From Actinomadura rupiterrae (GTDB lineage: Bacteria; Actinomycetota; Actinomycetes; Streptosporangiales; Streptosporangiaceae), in NCBI RefSeq assembly GCF_024172125.1, contig NZ_JAMZEA010000002.1, positions 124,001-188,000 of the forward strand: 64,000 nucleotides of DNA, written 5' to 3'. Both the position numbers and the translations under genes were made by a program. The first letter of the stretch is position 1; each line of letters starts with the position of its first letter. This document shows positions 42,360-53,163 of the stretch, piece by piece. The notes under the pieces were generated by a model. That model was not told where the DNA came from. It searched no databases and worked only from the letters and a program-made list of their open reading frames with translations.

Positions 42360-43477
42360 TGCCGGCGCCGAGCGCGCCCGGCGCGCTGGAGCTGCTGGCG
42401 GGACGCGGCGCCGACCTCCTCGCGCGGATCGTCGCGGTGGCCTGCGGCGACCGGGAGCTTCCGGGCATGGCGGACGAGCTGGCCGCGCTGGTCGTCCGGA
42501 CGGCGCGGGCGGTGGCGTTCTGCGACGTGTACGTCCTCGACGAGGACCGGCGGACGCTGACCGGCGCCGGGCGCGTCGTCCCGCTCGGCCGGGGCGTGGT
42601 GGGCTGGGTGGCGGCGCACGGCCGGCCGCGGCGGCACGCCGACGGGCGCGGCCTGGCCGTCCCGGTGATCAGCGGCCCCTTCGTGATCGCGGTCGTGGAC
42701 GTCTCGGGCCCCTGCCCGGAGGACGACGCGGCGCTGGTCGGGGCGCTCGCCGAGCTGTTCGCGCCCGTCCTGTGCTCGTGCCGGAGGCTGCGGACGGCCC
42801 GGGAGCGCGAGCGCGCGGCGGAGCGGTTCGCCGAGCGGGCCGTCGAGGCGCAGGAGGCTGAGCGGACGCGGCTCAGCCGGGAGATCCACGACGGGATCGC
42901 GCAGCGCCTGGCCAGCCTCGGCTTCCACCTGTCGGCGGCGCAGGGCGCGCTGCCCGAGCACCATCCGGAGGCGCGCGAGCGGATCGCGTCCGCGCGCGAG
43001 CTGTGCGACCTGGCGTCGGCGGAGACCCGCGCGGCGATCGGCGGGCTGCGTCCGCCCGTCCTGGATGACCTGGGCCTTTCGGCCGCGCTCGCCGCCCTGG
43101 CCCGCGACGCGACCGGACGCGGCGACGGCCTGGACGTGTCGGTCGTCGTCGCAGGCGAGCTGGACGAAGCGCCGCCCGACCACGTCCAGACCGCCCTGTA
43201 CCGGATCGCGCAGGAGGCCGTCGGCAACTGCCTGCGCCATGCGGCCGCGTCCCGGCTGGACCTGCTGCTGGAACTCGAATGCGACCGGGTGCGGCTGGTC
43301 GTCGCCGACGACGGGCGCGGCTTCGTCCCGCACCGCCGCCGCCCGGCGTCCTACGGCCTGCGCGGCATGACCGAGCGCGCCGAACTCCTCGGCGGGCGCG
43401 TCACCGTCGTCAGCCGCCCGGGCGGCGGCACCCGCATCGAGGCCGTCGTCCCGGTCGGCCCGTCACGAACTACGTAG
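42356..43477 (+). CDS. GAF-domain sensor histidine kinase
   Basis: 373 residues, no membrane helices, so a cytoplasmic sensor. Residues about 25-150 form a GAF-like domain (CDVYVLDEDRRTLTGAGRVV ... PVISGPFVIAVVDVSG). A coiled coil (RERAAERFAERAVEAQEAER) leads to HisKA_3 with TRLSREIHDGIAQRLASLGF, phospho-His in REIHDG. The ATPase part has RIAQEAVGNCLRHAAAS and GLRGMTERAELLGG. Partner of the overlapping response regulator. Two Cys near the domain junction (VLCSC) might permit redox sensing. Confidence 0.92.
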   Translation: MMPAPSAPGALELLAGRGADLLARIVAVACGDRELPGMADELAALVVRTARAVAFCDVYVLDEDRRTLTGAGRVVPLGRGVVGWVAAHGRPRRHADGRGLAVPVISGPFVIAVVDVSGPCPEDDAALVGALAELFAPVLCSCRRLRTARERERAAERFAERAVEAQEAERTRLSREIHDGIAQRLASLGFHLSAAQGALPEHHPEARERIASARELCDLASAETRAAIGGLRPPVLDDLGLSAALAALARDATGRGDGLDVSVVVAGELDEAPPDHVQTALYRIAQEAVGNCLRHAAASRLDLLLELECDRVRLVVADDGRGFVPHRRRPASYGLRGMTERAELLGGRVTVVSRPGGGTRIEAVVPVGPSRTT

Positions 43478-43482
43478 GAAGT

Positions 43483-44700
43483 TCAGCTGGTCTTCAGGAC
43501 GCGGAAGCCGAGGCCCGCCTTCACGAGGCGGTCGATCAGGGCGTTGCCCATGGCCTGGGCGGTGGTGACCTGCCCGGCGGTTTCCGGCAGGTCGTCCTGG
43601 GCGAGGCAGAGCGCGGACTCGGCGAGCATCTTGGCGGTCTCGTCGTAGCCGGGGTCGCCGCCGGACACCTCGGTCACGACGCGCTTCCCGCCGCCCTCGC
43701 CCGCGAAGGTGAGCGAGAACCAGTGCTTGGCGCGGCGCGCGGCGGACGGTCCTTCGCCCGGCGTGGCGAGCTTGAGCAGCAGCGCGCGCGTCGGCGGGAG
43801 CTGCGCCGCGGCGATCGCCACGCCCGTGCCGATCCCGAGCGCGACGGCCGCCGGCAGGCGCTTCAGCGCGAGGAAGTGGCCGAAGGTGAAGTCCGGGCCG
43901 TACCGGTCGAGCGCCGTGGCGGACCGGGCGACGATCTGCGAGTCGATCACTGGCAGCGGCACCGTCCAGCCCGCGCGGGTGTGCGGGATCGGGCCGCGTT
44001 CGAGGCTGACCTTGCGCCCGCTGGTGGAAGCGGGCTCGGCGCGGCGGCGGTCGCGTTCGGCGCGGAGCATGCTCGGCAGGTCGGCGAAGATCCCGACGGC
44101 GGAGTGCAGCGTCCCGCCCGAGAACTGGGCGTGGACCCGCAGGAACGCCTCGACGCGCAGCGGCACGCCCGCGGGGAGCTGCTGCACGGTGAAGTACGTC
44201 CCGAGGTCGGACGGGATGGAGTCGAAGCCGCACGCGTGCACGATCCGCGCGCCGGACCGGACGGCCTGCTCGTGGTACTTCACGTACATCCGGTCCACGA
44301 ACGTCGGCTCGCCGGTCAGGTCGACGTAGTCGGTGCCGAGCCGCGCGCACGCGGCGACGAGCGGCTCGCCCAGCCGGACGTACGGCCCGACCGTCGAGAT
44401 CACGACCCTGGTGGACGCGGCGACCCGCTCGATCGACGCCTCGTCGGCCGTGTCCGCTTGGAGCAGCGGCAGTTCGGCGAGCGCCGGGTCGATCGCGGCC
44501 AGCCGGTCGCGGACGTCCTCCAGCTTGGCGATGCTGCGTCCGGCCAGCGCCCACCGGACGCCGGCGTCGGCGCGTCCGGCCAGGTACTCGGCGGTCAGCC
44601 CGCCGGTGAACCCCGTCGCACCGAACAGGACGAGGTCGTACGGACGGTCGGACTTGGAAGCCGGACGGTCGGGCTCGGCGGCTGGACGGTCGTCGGTCAT
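43483..44700 (-). CDS. Saccharopine dehydrogenase-like / trans-acting enoyl reductase family protein
   Basis: 405 residues. The N-terminus YDLVLFGATGFTGGLTAEYL is a Rossmann nucleotide-binding motif. Conserved blocks VVISTVGPYVRLGEPLVAAC, DYVDLTGEPTFVDRMY and GFDSIPSDLGTYF match the family to which the mycobacterial trans-acting enoyl reductase of lipid synthesis belongs. A hydrophobic stretch (AAVALGIGTGVAIAAAQL) may associate with membranes. GGGGAGGACGC precedes the ATG. It ends five bases from the end of the convergent histidine kinase. Role near the cbb genes is unclear. Confidence 0.85.
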   Translation of the reverse strand: MTDDRPAAEPDRPASKSDRPYDLVLFGATGFTGGLTAEYLAGRADAGVRWALAGRSIAKLEDVRDRLAAIDPALAELPLLQADTADEASIERVAASTRVVISTVGPYVRLGEPLVAACARLGTDYVDLTGEPTFVDRMYVKYHEQAVRSGARIVHACGFDSIPSDLGTYFTVQQLPAGVPLRVEAFLRVHAQFSGGTLHSAVGIFADLPSMLRAERDRRRAEPASTSGRKVSLERGPIPHTRAGWTVPLPVIDSQIVARSATALDRYGPDFTFGHFLALKRLPAAVALGIGTGVAIAAAQLPPTRALLLKLATPGEGPSAARRAKHWFSLTFAGEGGGKRVVTEVSGGDPGYDETAKMLAESALCLAQDDLPETAGQVTTAQAMGNALIDRLVKAGLGFRVLKTS

Positions 44701-44814
44701 GGCAGCGTCCTCCCCACGGGTTCGAATCCGATTCTGTCGGATGCGGCGTCCAGTAGCGCACCCGGGCTCCTCCCCGGCGTGTCCCGCGAGCCGGACATGA
44801 AACGCGCCGCAGGC

Positions 44815-45678
44815 TCAGCGGGACCATTCCGGGGCGTCCAGCAGCAGGTTCACGAACAGGAGCGTGGTCGGCGTCGGCACGGGCCCGGCGACGGCGTGCC
44901 ATGGACGGTCCAGCGGCAGCCCCGGCGCCGGGACGATGACCAGGTGGCCCGCCGCAAGCTCGGCGCCGACCGCGTCGCGCGAGACCAGCGCGACGCCGAG
45001 CCCGGCGGCGGCGCCCGCGACGACCGCGCCGTTCGAGCCGAGCACCAGCCGGCGCGGCGCGGCCCGGTGCTCGGCGAGGTACTCCTCGGCCGCGCCGCGC
45101 GTGCCGGAGCCGCGCTCGCGCATCACCCACGGCGTCTCGTCCAGCGAGAACGAGGCCGCGACGTCCGGTGAGGCGACCACGACCAGCGAGTTCGGACGGC
45201 GCGCGAGGACCGTGGCGTCCAGGCCGGACGGCGGGCGTCCGGCGAGCACGAGGTCGGACGTGTGCGAGGACAGCAGCTCCCAGACCATCCGGCGCGGCCC
45301 GACCGAAAGGGTCAGTTCGACCTCGGGGAACCGTGACCGGAACGCCGCGAGCACACCTGGCAGGACGTGGTCGGCGGCGGTCGTCACGGCCGCGAGCCGC
45401 AGCGGTCCCCGCGCCGGGTCGGCCGCGCCCCGCGCCGCCGCCCGCCCCTGCGCCAGCAGCCCGAGCACCTGCCGCGCATACGAGGCGTACACGTCTCCGG
45501 CGGCCGTCAGCCGGACGCCCCGTCCCTCCCGCCGGACGAGCGCGACGTCCAGCTCGCGCGAGAGCGCGGACACCGACGCCGACACCGCCGACTCGGTGAC
45601 GTACAGCTCCCGCGCCGCCGCCCGCACCGAGCCGGTGTCGGCCAGCGCGACCAGCGCCCGCAGCCTGGATTCAGTCAT
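44815..45678 (-). CDS. cbbR: LysR-type regulator, probable CbbR
   Basis: 287 residues. The N-terminal helix-turn-helix is [20 protein letters not shown], then [20 protein letters not shown]. The effector-binding domain follows ([40 protein letters not shown]). It is divergent from cbbL, the standard arrangement for CbbR, which activates cbb operons in response to metabolites such as NADPH. Half-sites CAAGTRT lie in the shared 88-bp region. The name rests on position, not on specific residues. Confidence 0.85.
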   Translation of the reverse strand: MTESRLRALVALADTGSVRAAARELYVTESAVSASVSALSRELDVALVRREGRGVRLTAAGDVYASYARQVLGLLAQGRAAARGAADPARGPLRLAAVTTAADHVLPGVLAAFRSRFPEVELTLSVGPRRMVWELLSSHTSDLVLAGRPPSGLDATVLARRPNSLVVVASPDVAASFSLDETPWVMRERGSGTRGAAEEYLAEHRAAPRRLVLGSNGAVVAGAAAGLGVALVSRDAVGAELAAGHLVIVPAPGLPLDRPWHAVAGPVPTPTTLLFVNLLLDAPEWSR

Positions 45679-45682
45679 CGCT

Positions 45683-47193
<1,511 letters not shown>

Positions 47194-47194
<1 letters not shown>

Positions 47195-47613
47195 TGCGCA
47201 TCACCCAGGGAACCTTCTCCTACCTGCCCGACCTCACCGACGACGAGATCGCCGCGCAGGTCGCGTACGCGCTGGACAACGGCTGGCCCTGCTCGGTCGA
47301 GTTCACCGACGACCCGCATCCGCGCAACTCCTACTGGGAGATGTGGGGGCTGCCGATGTTCGACCTCGCCGACCCGGCCGGGGTGGTGTACGAGGTGAAC
47401 GAGTGCCGCCGCGCCTACCCGAACCACTACGTCCGGCTGAACGCCTACGACGCCCGGTACGGGCGGCAGACGACCGCGCTGTCGTTCATCGTCCAGCGGC
47501 CGAAGGACGAGCCGGGCTTCCGGATCGACCGCGAGGAGACGTCCGACCGGCGCGTCCGGTACCGCATGCACCCGTACGCGCTGGACCGTCCCGAGGGCGA
47601 GCGGTACGCATGA
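47194..47613 (+). CDS. cbbS: RuBisCO small subunit
   Basis: 139 residues beginning [52 protein letters not shown] and [20 protein letters not shown] are conserved. The C-terminal extension after PGFRIDREE is the beta-hairpin of red-type small subunits that builds the central channel of the L8S8 complex. The start shares one base with the cbbL stop (TGATG), and its stop overlaps the ATG of the first micro-ORF (ATGA). Confidence 0.96.
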
Positions 47614-47654
47614 CCACGTTCGACATCCGGGCGCGGAAGGAGACGGACGCGTGA
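47610..47654 (+). CDS. Micro-ORF 1 copying the cbbX start
   Basis: Fourteen codons, [14 protein letters not shown], starting on the ATG that overlaps the cbbS stop and ending with a TGA that overlaps the GTG of micro-ORF 2. The first six residues equal those of CbbX except Ile for Met. It ends with an AAGGAGACGGACGC segment that serves as ribosome-binding site for the next start. Whether it is translated is unknown; the overlap chain makes it likely that ribosomes pass through. Confidence 0.5.
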   Translation: MTTFDIRARKETDA

Positions 47655-47707
47655 CGACCTTCGACATGCGTCCGGCAGAGGAGCGGCACGAGGAGGCGGA
47701 CGCGTGA
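47651..47707 (+). CDS. Micro-ORF 2 copying the cbbX start
   Basis: Eighteen codons, [21 protein letters not shown] start, ending in a TGA that overlaps the cbbX GTG. The first eleven residues are identical to the CbbX N-terminus. GAGGAGGCGGACGC near its end is the cbbX ribosome-binding site. It and micro-ORF 1 lie in different frames from each other and from cbbX (start-to-start distances of 41 and 53 bases). Confidence 0.5.
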   Translation: MTTFDMRPAEERHEEADA

Positions 47708-48627
47708 CCACGTTCGACATGCGTCCGGCGGAGGAGGAGCAGAAGGAGGCGCTTCCGCCGGACGCCCGGGTCGACCTGGCCGCCGAGCGCGGCGAGTCCC
47801 GCGTGGACGAGGTGCTGGACGGCCTGGACGCCGAGCTGGTCGGCCTCGCGCCGGTCAAGACCCGGATCCGGGAGATCGCCGCGCTGCTGCTGGTGGACCG
47901 GGCGCGCGCCCGGTTCGGCATCGAGTCGGGCCGTCCGAACCTGCACATGTGCTTCACCGGCGGGCCCGGCACCGGGAAGACGACGGTGGCCGTCCGGCTG
48001 GCGGAGCTGCTGCACCGGCTCGGGTACGTCCGGCGCGGCCACCTCGTCTCGGTCACCCGGGACGACCTGGTCGGCCAGTACGTCGGGCACACCGCGCCGA
48101 AGACCAAGGAGGTCCTGAAGCGGGCGATGGGCGGCGTGCTGTTCATCGACGAGGCGTACTACCTGTACCGGGCCGAGAACGAGCGGGACTACGGGCAGGA
48201 GGCCATCGAGATCCTCCTCCAGGTCATGGAGAACCAGCGGGACGACCTGGTCGTCGTGCTCGCGGGGTACCGCGACCGGATGGACTCGTTCTTCGCGTCC
48301 AACCCGGGGATGAGCTCGCGCATCGCGCACCACGTCGACTTCCACGACTACGACGTCGGGGAGCTGGACGCGATCGGCCGGCTGATGCTGGAGCGGGACG
48401 GGTACCGGCTCGCCCCGGCGGCCGAGCCGGTGTTCCGCGAGTACCTCCAGCGGCGGCGGGCGCAGCCGCGGTTCGCCAACGCCCGGTCCGTCCGGAACGC
48501 GATCGAGCGGGCGCGGCTGCGGCACGCGAACCGGCTGGTCGCGGCGTCCGGGCCGGTCGGCCGCGCGGAGCTGACCACGTTGACGCCGGACGACTTCCTG
48601 GGCAGCCGCGTGTTTCGGGATCCCTAA
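47704..48627 (+). CDS. cbbX: Red-type RuBisCO activase CbbX
   Basis: 307 residues, AAA+ ATPase. Walker A is [14 protein letters not shown] (GGPGTGKT at 86-93), Walker B is [14 protein letters not shown], and the arginine-finger region reads [14 protein letters not shown]. The pore loop follows [20 protein letters not shown]. CbbX threads the C-terminus of the RuBisCO large subunit to release inhibitory sugar phosphates. The N-terminal 20 residues ([20 protein letters not shown]) are duplicated in the two upstream micro-ORFs. Last gene of the cbb operon. Confidence 0.95.
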   Translation: MTTFDMRPAEEEQKEALPPDARVDLAAERGESRVDEVLDGLDAELVGLAPVKTRIREIAALLLVDRARARFGIESGRPNLHMCFTGGPGTGKTTVAVRLAELLHRLGYVRRGHLVSVTRDDLVGQYVGHTAPKTKEVLKRAMGGVLFIDEAYYLYRAENERDYGQEAIEILLQVMENQRDDLVVVLAGYRDRMDSFFASNPGMSSRIAHHVDFHDYDVGELDAIGRLMLERDGYRLAPAAEPVFREYLQRRRAQPRFANARSVRNAIERARLRHANRLVAASGPVGRAELTTLTPDDFLGSRVFRDP

Positions 48628-48712
48628 CTTTCGTGACCGGTGATAACGAATGGTGCTCCGGTGGGGATGGAGGGGACAGGAAGATCGTCATCCCCCCACA
48701 GGAGGTGGGCCC

Positions 48713-50455
48713 ATGCGGGCTCGGCTCGCCGGCGCGCTGTGCGTCGCGCTGCTCGTGGTGACCGGGACGACCGCGGCCGGGGTGACCGGCCGCGGTCGGC
48801 TCCGGTTCACCGTCACCCTGTCGCCCTCCGTCGCCAAGGCGGTCGTGGACGGCCGCGCCTACGTCGTCGTCTCCCGGAAGGGGGACTCCGAGCCGCGCGA
48901 CCAGATCGACATCACGGGCGGCGTCCCGTTCTGGGGGCGGAACGCCGACGGCGTGCGTCCCGGCCGGAAGGTCGTCCTGGACGGCGCCGGCGGCACCTAC
49001 GGCTACCCGCTCAAGAGCATCGCGTCGCTGCCGTCCGGCCGCTACTCGGTGCAGGCGTTCTTCAACACCTACGACACGTTCCGGCGCGGCGACGGCTCGA
49101 CGGTCAAGATGCACATGCCTTGCGGCGACGGCATGGACCTGTTCCACTCGCCCGGCAACTTCTACAGCACGCCGCGCTGGGTCACCATCGACCAGCGGGA
49201 CCCCGGAACGGTCGACCTGACCGCCGACCACCTGATCGCGCCGTCGCAGCCGGTCCCGGCGGGCGGCACCTGCCAGCAGGGCAACCCGGCCGACTCCGCG
49301 CACGTGAAGCACGTCAAGATCCAGAGCCCGGCGCTGTCGAAGTTCTGGGGACGGCCCGTCTACATCGGCGCGAACATCCTGCTCCCGACCGGGTACGACC
49401 CGAACGGGACGGTCCGCTACCCGGTCGAGTACCACTTCGGGCACTTCACCACGAACGCCCCGCGCGGGTTCCGCGAGGACGGCGGGAACGCGTTCTCCAA
49501 GTGGTGGCTGTCGGACGCGGCGCAGCGCTTCATCGTCGTCGAGGTCCGCGAGGAGAACCCGTTCTACGACACGTCCTACGCCGTGGACACGCCGAACCTC
49601 GGCCCCTACGGGCAGGCCACCACGCGCGAGCTGATCCCGGCGATCGACTCCCGGTTCCACACGATCGCCGCGCCGTACGGACGCATCACCAGCGGCGGTT
49701 CCACGGGCGGCTGGATGGCCGTGGCGAGCCAGGTCTTCTACCCGGACGTCTACGGCGGCACGTTCGCGGGCTACCCGGACCCGGTGGACCTGCGCCGCGA
49801 GCAGATCGTCAACGTGTACGACGACGCCAACGCCTACGACACCATCCGCGAATGGGACCGGACGCCCCGTCCGGACAGCCGGACCGTCCCCGGCGACACC
49901 AACTACGTCAACGCACAAGAGAACCTGTGGGAACTCGCGCGCGGCGACCGGGACCGCTCGGGCGGCGCGTGGGCCATGTGGGAGGCGCTGTTCAGCCCCC
50001 GCGGCAAGGACGGCTACCCGGCGCAGGCATGGGACAAGCCGACCGGGACCATCGACCACTCGGTCAGCGCCGGATGGAAGGCGATGGACCTGTCCGCCAA
50101 GGTCGCCGCCGAGTGGCCGACGCTCGGACCGAAACTCCAGGGCCGCGTGTTCCTCTACGTCGGCGACACCGACACCTACTTCCTGAACACGGCCGTCGAG
50201 CTGTTCCAGCAGCGGACGGACGCGCTGACGAACCCCTCGTCCGGATTCACCTTCGTCTACGGGCGGGCCAAGCCGCACGGCTGGTCGCCCTACACCGTCC
50301 AGCAGTGGTTCCAGATCTACGCCGACTACGTGGCCAAGCACGCGCCGCAGGGGACGAACATGAGCGGCTGGCGCGGACCGCGCGTCCTGCCGCGCCTGAA
50401 CACGGCGGGAGGTGAGATCGTCCCGCCGCAGAAGCACGTCGGCCTACCCCGCTGA
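48713..50455 (+). CDS. Secreted alpha/beta-hydrolase-fold esterase
   Basis: 580 residues from the ATG at 48713 (GGAGGTGGGCCC upstream). The N-terminus RLAGALCVALLVVTGTTAAG is a signal peptide. A beta-rich N-terminal region precedes the catalytic domain (VYIGANILLPTGYDPNGTVR). The nucleophile elbow is ITSGGSTGGWMAVAS with Ser in GGSTGG. VFLYVGDTDTYF and KPHGWSP probably bring the acid and His of the triad. The substrate is unknown; such enzymes are often annotated as putative esterases. It follows cbbX by 85 bases, but is probably an independent unit. Confidence 0.8.
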   Translation: MRARLAGALCVALLVVTGTTAAGVTGRGRLRFTVTLSPSVAKAVVDGRAYVVVSRKGDSEPRDQIDITGGVPFWGRNADGVRPGRKVVLDGAGGTYGYPLKSIASLPSGRYSVQAFFNTYDTFRRGDGSTVKMHMPCGDGMDLFHSPGNFYSTPRWVTIDQRDPGTVDLTADHLIAPSQPVPAGGTCQQGNPADSAHVKHVKIQSPALSKFWGRPVYIGANILLPTGYDPNGTVRYPVEYHFGHFTTNAPRGFREDGGNAFSKWWLSDAAQRFIVVEVREENPFYDTSYAVDTPNLGPYGQATTRELIPAIDSRFHTIAAPYGRITSGGSTGGWMAVASQVFYPDVYGGTFAGYPDPVDLRREQIVNVYDDANAYDTIREWDRTPRPDSRTVPGDTNYVNAQENLWELARGDRDRSGGAWAMWEALFSPRGKDGYPAQAWDKPTGTIDHSVSAGWKAMDLSAKVAAEWPTLGPKLQGRVFLYVGDTDTYFLNTAVELFQQRTDALTNPSSGFTFVYGRAKPHGWSPYTVQQWFQIYADYVAKHAPQGTNMSGWRGPRVLPRLNTAGGEIVPPQKHVGLPR

Positions 50456-50500
50456 TCACCCCGGCCGGGCCCGGCGCGACCCCGGCCCGGCCCGCCCCCG

Positions 50501-50531
50501 GCCCGGCTCGGCTCGTCGTGCCGGGCCGGGC
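50501..50531 (+). terminator. Terminator after the esterase gene
   Basis: GCCCGGCTCGGC pairs with GCCGGGCCGGGC (one G-U) around the loop TCGTCGT, followed by GCTT. Confidence 0.65.
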
Positions 50532-50638
50532 GCTTAACGGGAATGTGCGGAGATGCGACGACGATCACATCGCCCGGCGGGATGGCGGGCCCCATGTCCT
50601 AGTGTTGGGACGACCGACAGGAAGAGGTGGGGGAGAAC

Positions 50639-51544
50639 TTGCTGAACCCTGAGGACCTGTACGAGCTGGACGCTGACCTGCCCGAGATGACCGGGCCGGT
50701 CCTGCTGCACAGCATCGACGGCTTCGTGGACGCGGGACAGGCCGGCCAGCTCGTCCGCGAGCACCTCCTCGACTCCCTGGACGGCCGCGTCGTCGCCCGG
50801 TTCGACGTGGACGCGCTGCTCGACTACCGCGCCCGCCGCCCGCTGATGACCTTCGACCGGGACCACTGGTCCGGTTACGAGGCGCCCGAGCTGGTCGTCC
50901 GGCTGCTCCGGGACGAGGTGGGCACGCCGTTCCTGATGCTCACCGGGCCCGAGCCCGACCGTCAATGGGAGGGCTTCTCCGCCGCCGTCCGGTCCCTGGT
51001 GGACCGGCTCGGCGTGGCGCTGACCGTCGGCTTCCACGGCATCCCGATGGGCGTCCCGCACACCCGCCCGGTCGGGCTGACCGCGCACGCCACCCGGCCC
51101 GAGCTGATCACCCGGACGTCCTGGTTCGACCGCGTCCAGGTGCCGGGCAGCGCCGCCGCGCTGCTGGAGTACCGGCTCGGCGAGCACGGCCACGACGCGG
51201 TCGGGTTCGCCGTGCACGTCCCGCACTACCTCGCCCAGTCCGGCTACCCGGCGGCGGCCGTCGCCGCGCTGGAGGCGGTCGTCGCCGCGACCGGCCTGGT
51301 GCTGCCGTCCGACGCGCTCCGCGAGGCCGCCGGCCGCACCGACGCCGAGATCGCCGAGCAGGTCGCCGGGAACGCCGAGGTCGAGAAGGTGGTGAGCGCC
51401 CTGGAGCAGCAGTACGACGCGTTCGCGGGCGCCGCCGAGCGCGAGTCGCTGCTCGCCGAGCGGCAGGACATGCCCACCGCCGACGAGCTGGCCGCCCAGT
51501 TCGAGCGCTTCCTCGCAGAGCAGGACCGTCCCGACACCCCCTGA
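50639..51544 (+). CDS. PAC2 family protein
   Basis: 301 residues from the TTG at 50639, which has GGGGGAG just upstream; a GTG 12 bases earlier is possible but its spacing to GGAAGAG is poor. The protein starts MLNPEDLYELDADLPEM and contains VLLHSIDGFVDAGQAGQLVR, TVGFHGIPMGVPHTRPVGLT and VHVPHYLAQSGYPAAA. This is the actinobacterial PAC2 (proteasome assembly chaperone-like) family, which usually occurs in genomes with proteasomes. The C-terminal 90 residues are helical. Function in bacteria unproven. Confidence 0.88.
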   Translation: MLNPEDLYELDADLPEMTGPVLLHSIDGFVDAGQAGQLVREHLLDSLDGRVVARFDVDALLDYRARRPLMTFDRDHWSGYEAPELVVRLLRDEVGTPFLMLTGPEPDRQWEGFSAAVRSLVDRLGVALTVGFHGIPMGVPHTRPVGLTAHATRPELITRTSWFDRVQVPGSAAALLEYRLGEHGHDAVGFAVHVPHYLAQSGYPAAAVAALEAVVAATGLVLPSDALREAAGRTDAEIAEQVAGNAEVEKVVSALEQQYDAFAGAAERESLLAERQDMPTADELAAQFERFLAEQDRPDTP

Positions 51545-51564
51545 CCAAGCGCCCTGAGCGCACA

Positions 51565-51611
51565 GCGATCGGCGGCACGCCCCGACTGGGCGCGCCGCCG
51601 ATCGCCGTTTT
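51565..51611. terminator. Strong bidirectional terminator
   Basis: GCGATCGGCGGC at 51565-51576 and GCCGCCGATCGC at 51594-51605 form a perfect 12-bp stem, with CGTTTT following. It separates the convergent PAC2 and zwf genes. Confidence 0.9.
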
Positions 51612-51640
51612 CGGACGCGCGGGCTGTCAGGAGTCGGCCG

Positions 51641-53086
51641 TCAGGCGCCGGCGGGTCGGACGCTCGGGCCGGTCGGGCGCGCGTCCGCCTGCGGCCGGAC
51701 GTCGTGCCAGCCGTCCGGGCCGGGCATCTTGTCGGCGGCCTCCGGCCCCCACGAGCCGGGCTTGTACGGGAGCGGCTTCTCGTCCAGGTTGAGCACCGGT
51801 TCGACGATCCGCCAGCACTCCTCCACGACGGGCAGGACGGCGAAGTAGGTCCGGTCGCCGGTGATCGCGCCCTCCAGGATGTTCTCGTAGGGCATCTCGA
51901 CCCGGCCGTACACGTCGGCGAAGTCCACGCGCAGCGGCACCGGGTCCGAGCCCTTGCCGCGCTCGGGCTGCTTCACCACCAGCTCCACGGTCATGGCCGC
52001 CTCCGGCACCATGTGGAAGCGGATCAGGTTCGGCGCGGGCTTGCCGCTCTCGGCCGGGTAGAGCGTGACCGGCGGGCGCTTCAGCTCCACCACGACCTCC
52101 GTCGAGGTGGTCTTCAGGGACTTGCCGCTGCGCAGTAGGAACGGCACGCCCTCCCAGCGCCAGTTGTCCACGAACATCCGGGTCGCGAAGTAGGTCTCGG
52201 TGGTCGAGTCCGGCTTCACGCCCTCGACGTCCAGGTAGCCCTGGTACTGGCCGCGGACGGTGTCGGCGGGCACCATCGAGCGGGTGGCCTGGAGCACCTT
52301 GTGCTTCTCGGCCTTCTCCGCGTCCACGGACGGGTCGGACGGCGGTTCCATCGCCAGGAACGTGAACACCTGGAGCAGGTGGTTCTGGATGACGTCCTTC
52401 AGGCACCCCACCGAGTCGTAGAAGGAGCCGCGGTCGGCGACGTCGAAGTCCTCGATCAGGTTGATCTGGACGTTGTCGATGTGCTCGCGGGTCCAGATCG
52501 GCGCGAGCATCTCGTTGGCGAACCGGGCCGCCTTCAGGCCCTCCACCGCCACGTCGCCGAGGAAGTGGTCCACCCGCAGCAGGTGGTCGTCGTCGAAGTA
52601 CCGCGTCAGCTGCCGGTTCAGGCTGCGCGCCGAGGCGAGGTCGTGGCCGAACGGCTTCTCCACCACGAGCCGCGCGTCGCGGTTCAGGCCCTCGCCCGCC
52701 AGCGACTCGGCGACCGTGGTGAACAGCGACGGCGGGATCGCGAGGTAGTGGCTGACGAACGCGTCGTCCCCGGCCGACTTCCTGATCTGGTCGCGCAGCC
52801 GGGAGAACGTGGCGCCGTCCTTGAAGTCGCCGGTGACCAGGCTCAGCCTGGACGCGAACTTCTTGAAGACGTTCTCGTCGAAGTCGGTGACGGCGGCGGA
52901 GATGCACTTGTGCGCGTGCTTGCGCAGCGCCTCGTCGTCCATGTCGGAGTAGGCGACGCCGATGACCGGGACGTCCAGAATGCCGCGCTCGGTCAGCCGG
53001 TAGAGCGCCGGGAAGAGCATCTTCGCGGCGAGGTCGCCGGTGATGCCGAACAGGGCGAGCGCGTCGGCGCGCTGCGGTGTGTCCAT
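51641..53086 (-). CDS. zwf: Glucose-6-phosphate dehydrogenase homologue
   Basis: 481 residues, normal length. NADP site: LALFGITGDLAAKMLFPALY. Substrate lysine: VVEKPFGHD. The signature region reads LRVDHFLGDVAVEGL: the catalytic-site His is kept, but the canonical LGKE is LGDV, so the Lys that contacts the sugar phosphate is missing. DVIQNHLLQVFTFLAMEPP, IPFLLRSGK-like (VPFLLRSGKSLKTT) and the C-terminal blocks are conserved. Likely an oxidative pentose phosphate enzyme or a paralogue with altered substrate. GGAGGACGC precedes the ATG. It follows the epimerase gene by 77 bases containing GCTTGTCGCT-type 10-base repeats. Confidence 0.9.
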   Translation of the reverse strand: MDTPQRADALALFGITGDLAAKMLFPALYRLTERGILDVPVIGVAYSDMDDEALRKHAHKCISAAVTDFDENVFKKFASRLSLVTGDFKDGATFSRLRDQIRKSAGDDAFVSHYLAIPPSLFTTVAESLAGEGLNRDARLVVEKPFGHDLASARSLNRQLTRYFDDDHLLRVDHFLGDVAVEGLKAARFANEMLAPIWTREHIDNVQINLIEDFDVADRGSFYDSVGCLKDVIQNHLLQVFTFLAMEPPSDPSVDAEKAEKHKVLQATRSMVPADTVRGQYQGYLDVEGVKPDSTTETYFATRMFVDNWRWEGVPFLLRSGKSLKTTSTEVVVELKRPPVTLYPAESGKPAPNLIRFHMVPEAAMTVELVVKQPERGKGSDPVPLRVDFADVYGRVEMPYENILEGAITGDRTYFAVLPVVEECWRIVEPVLNLDEKPLPYKPGSWGPEAADKMPGPDGWHDVRPQADARPTGPSVRPAGA

Positions 53087-53163
53087 GACGGTGCGTCCTC
53101 CAGCTTGTCGCTGCTTGTCGCTGCTTGTCGGTCGGTCTCGGTCGGTCTCTTGGTGGTGTCCGG

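Noticed and set aside
44718..44730. tRNA T-arm-like GGGTTCGAATCCG
   Set aside because: The T-stem does not extend to five pairs and no anticodon or acceptor arm can be folded around it; it lies in the leader of the reductase gene.
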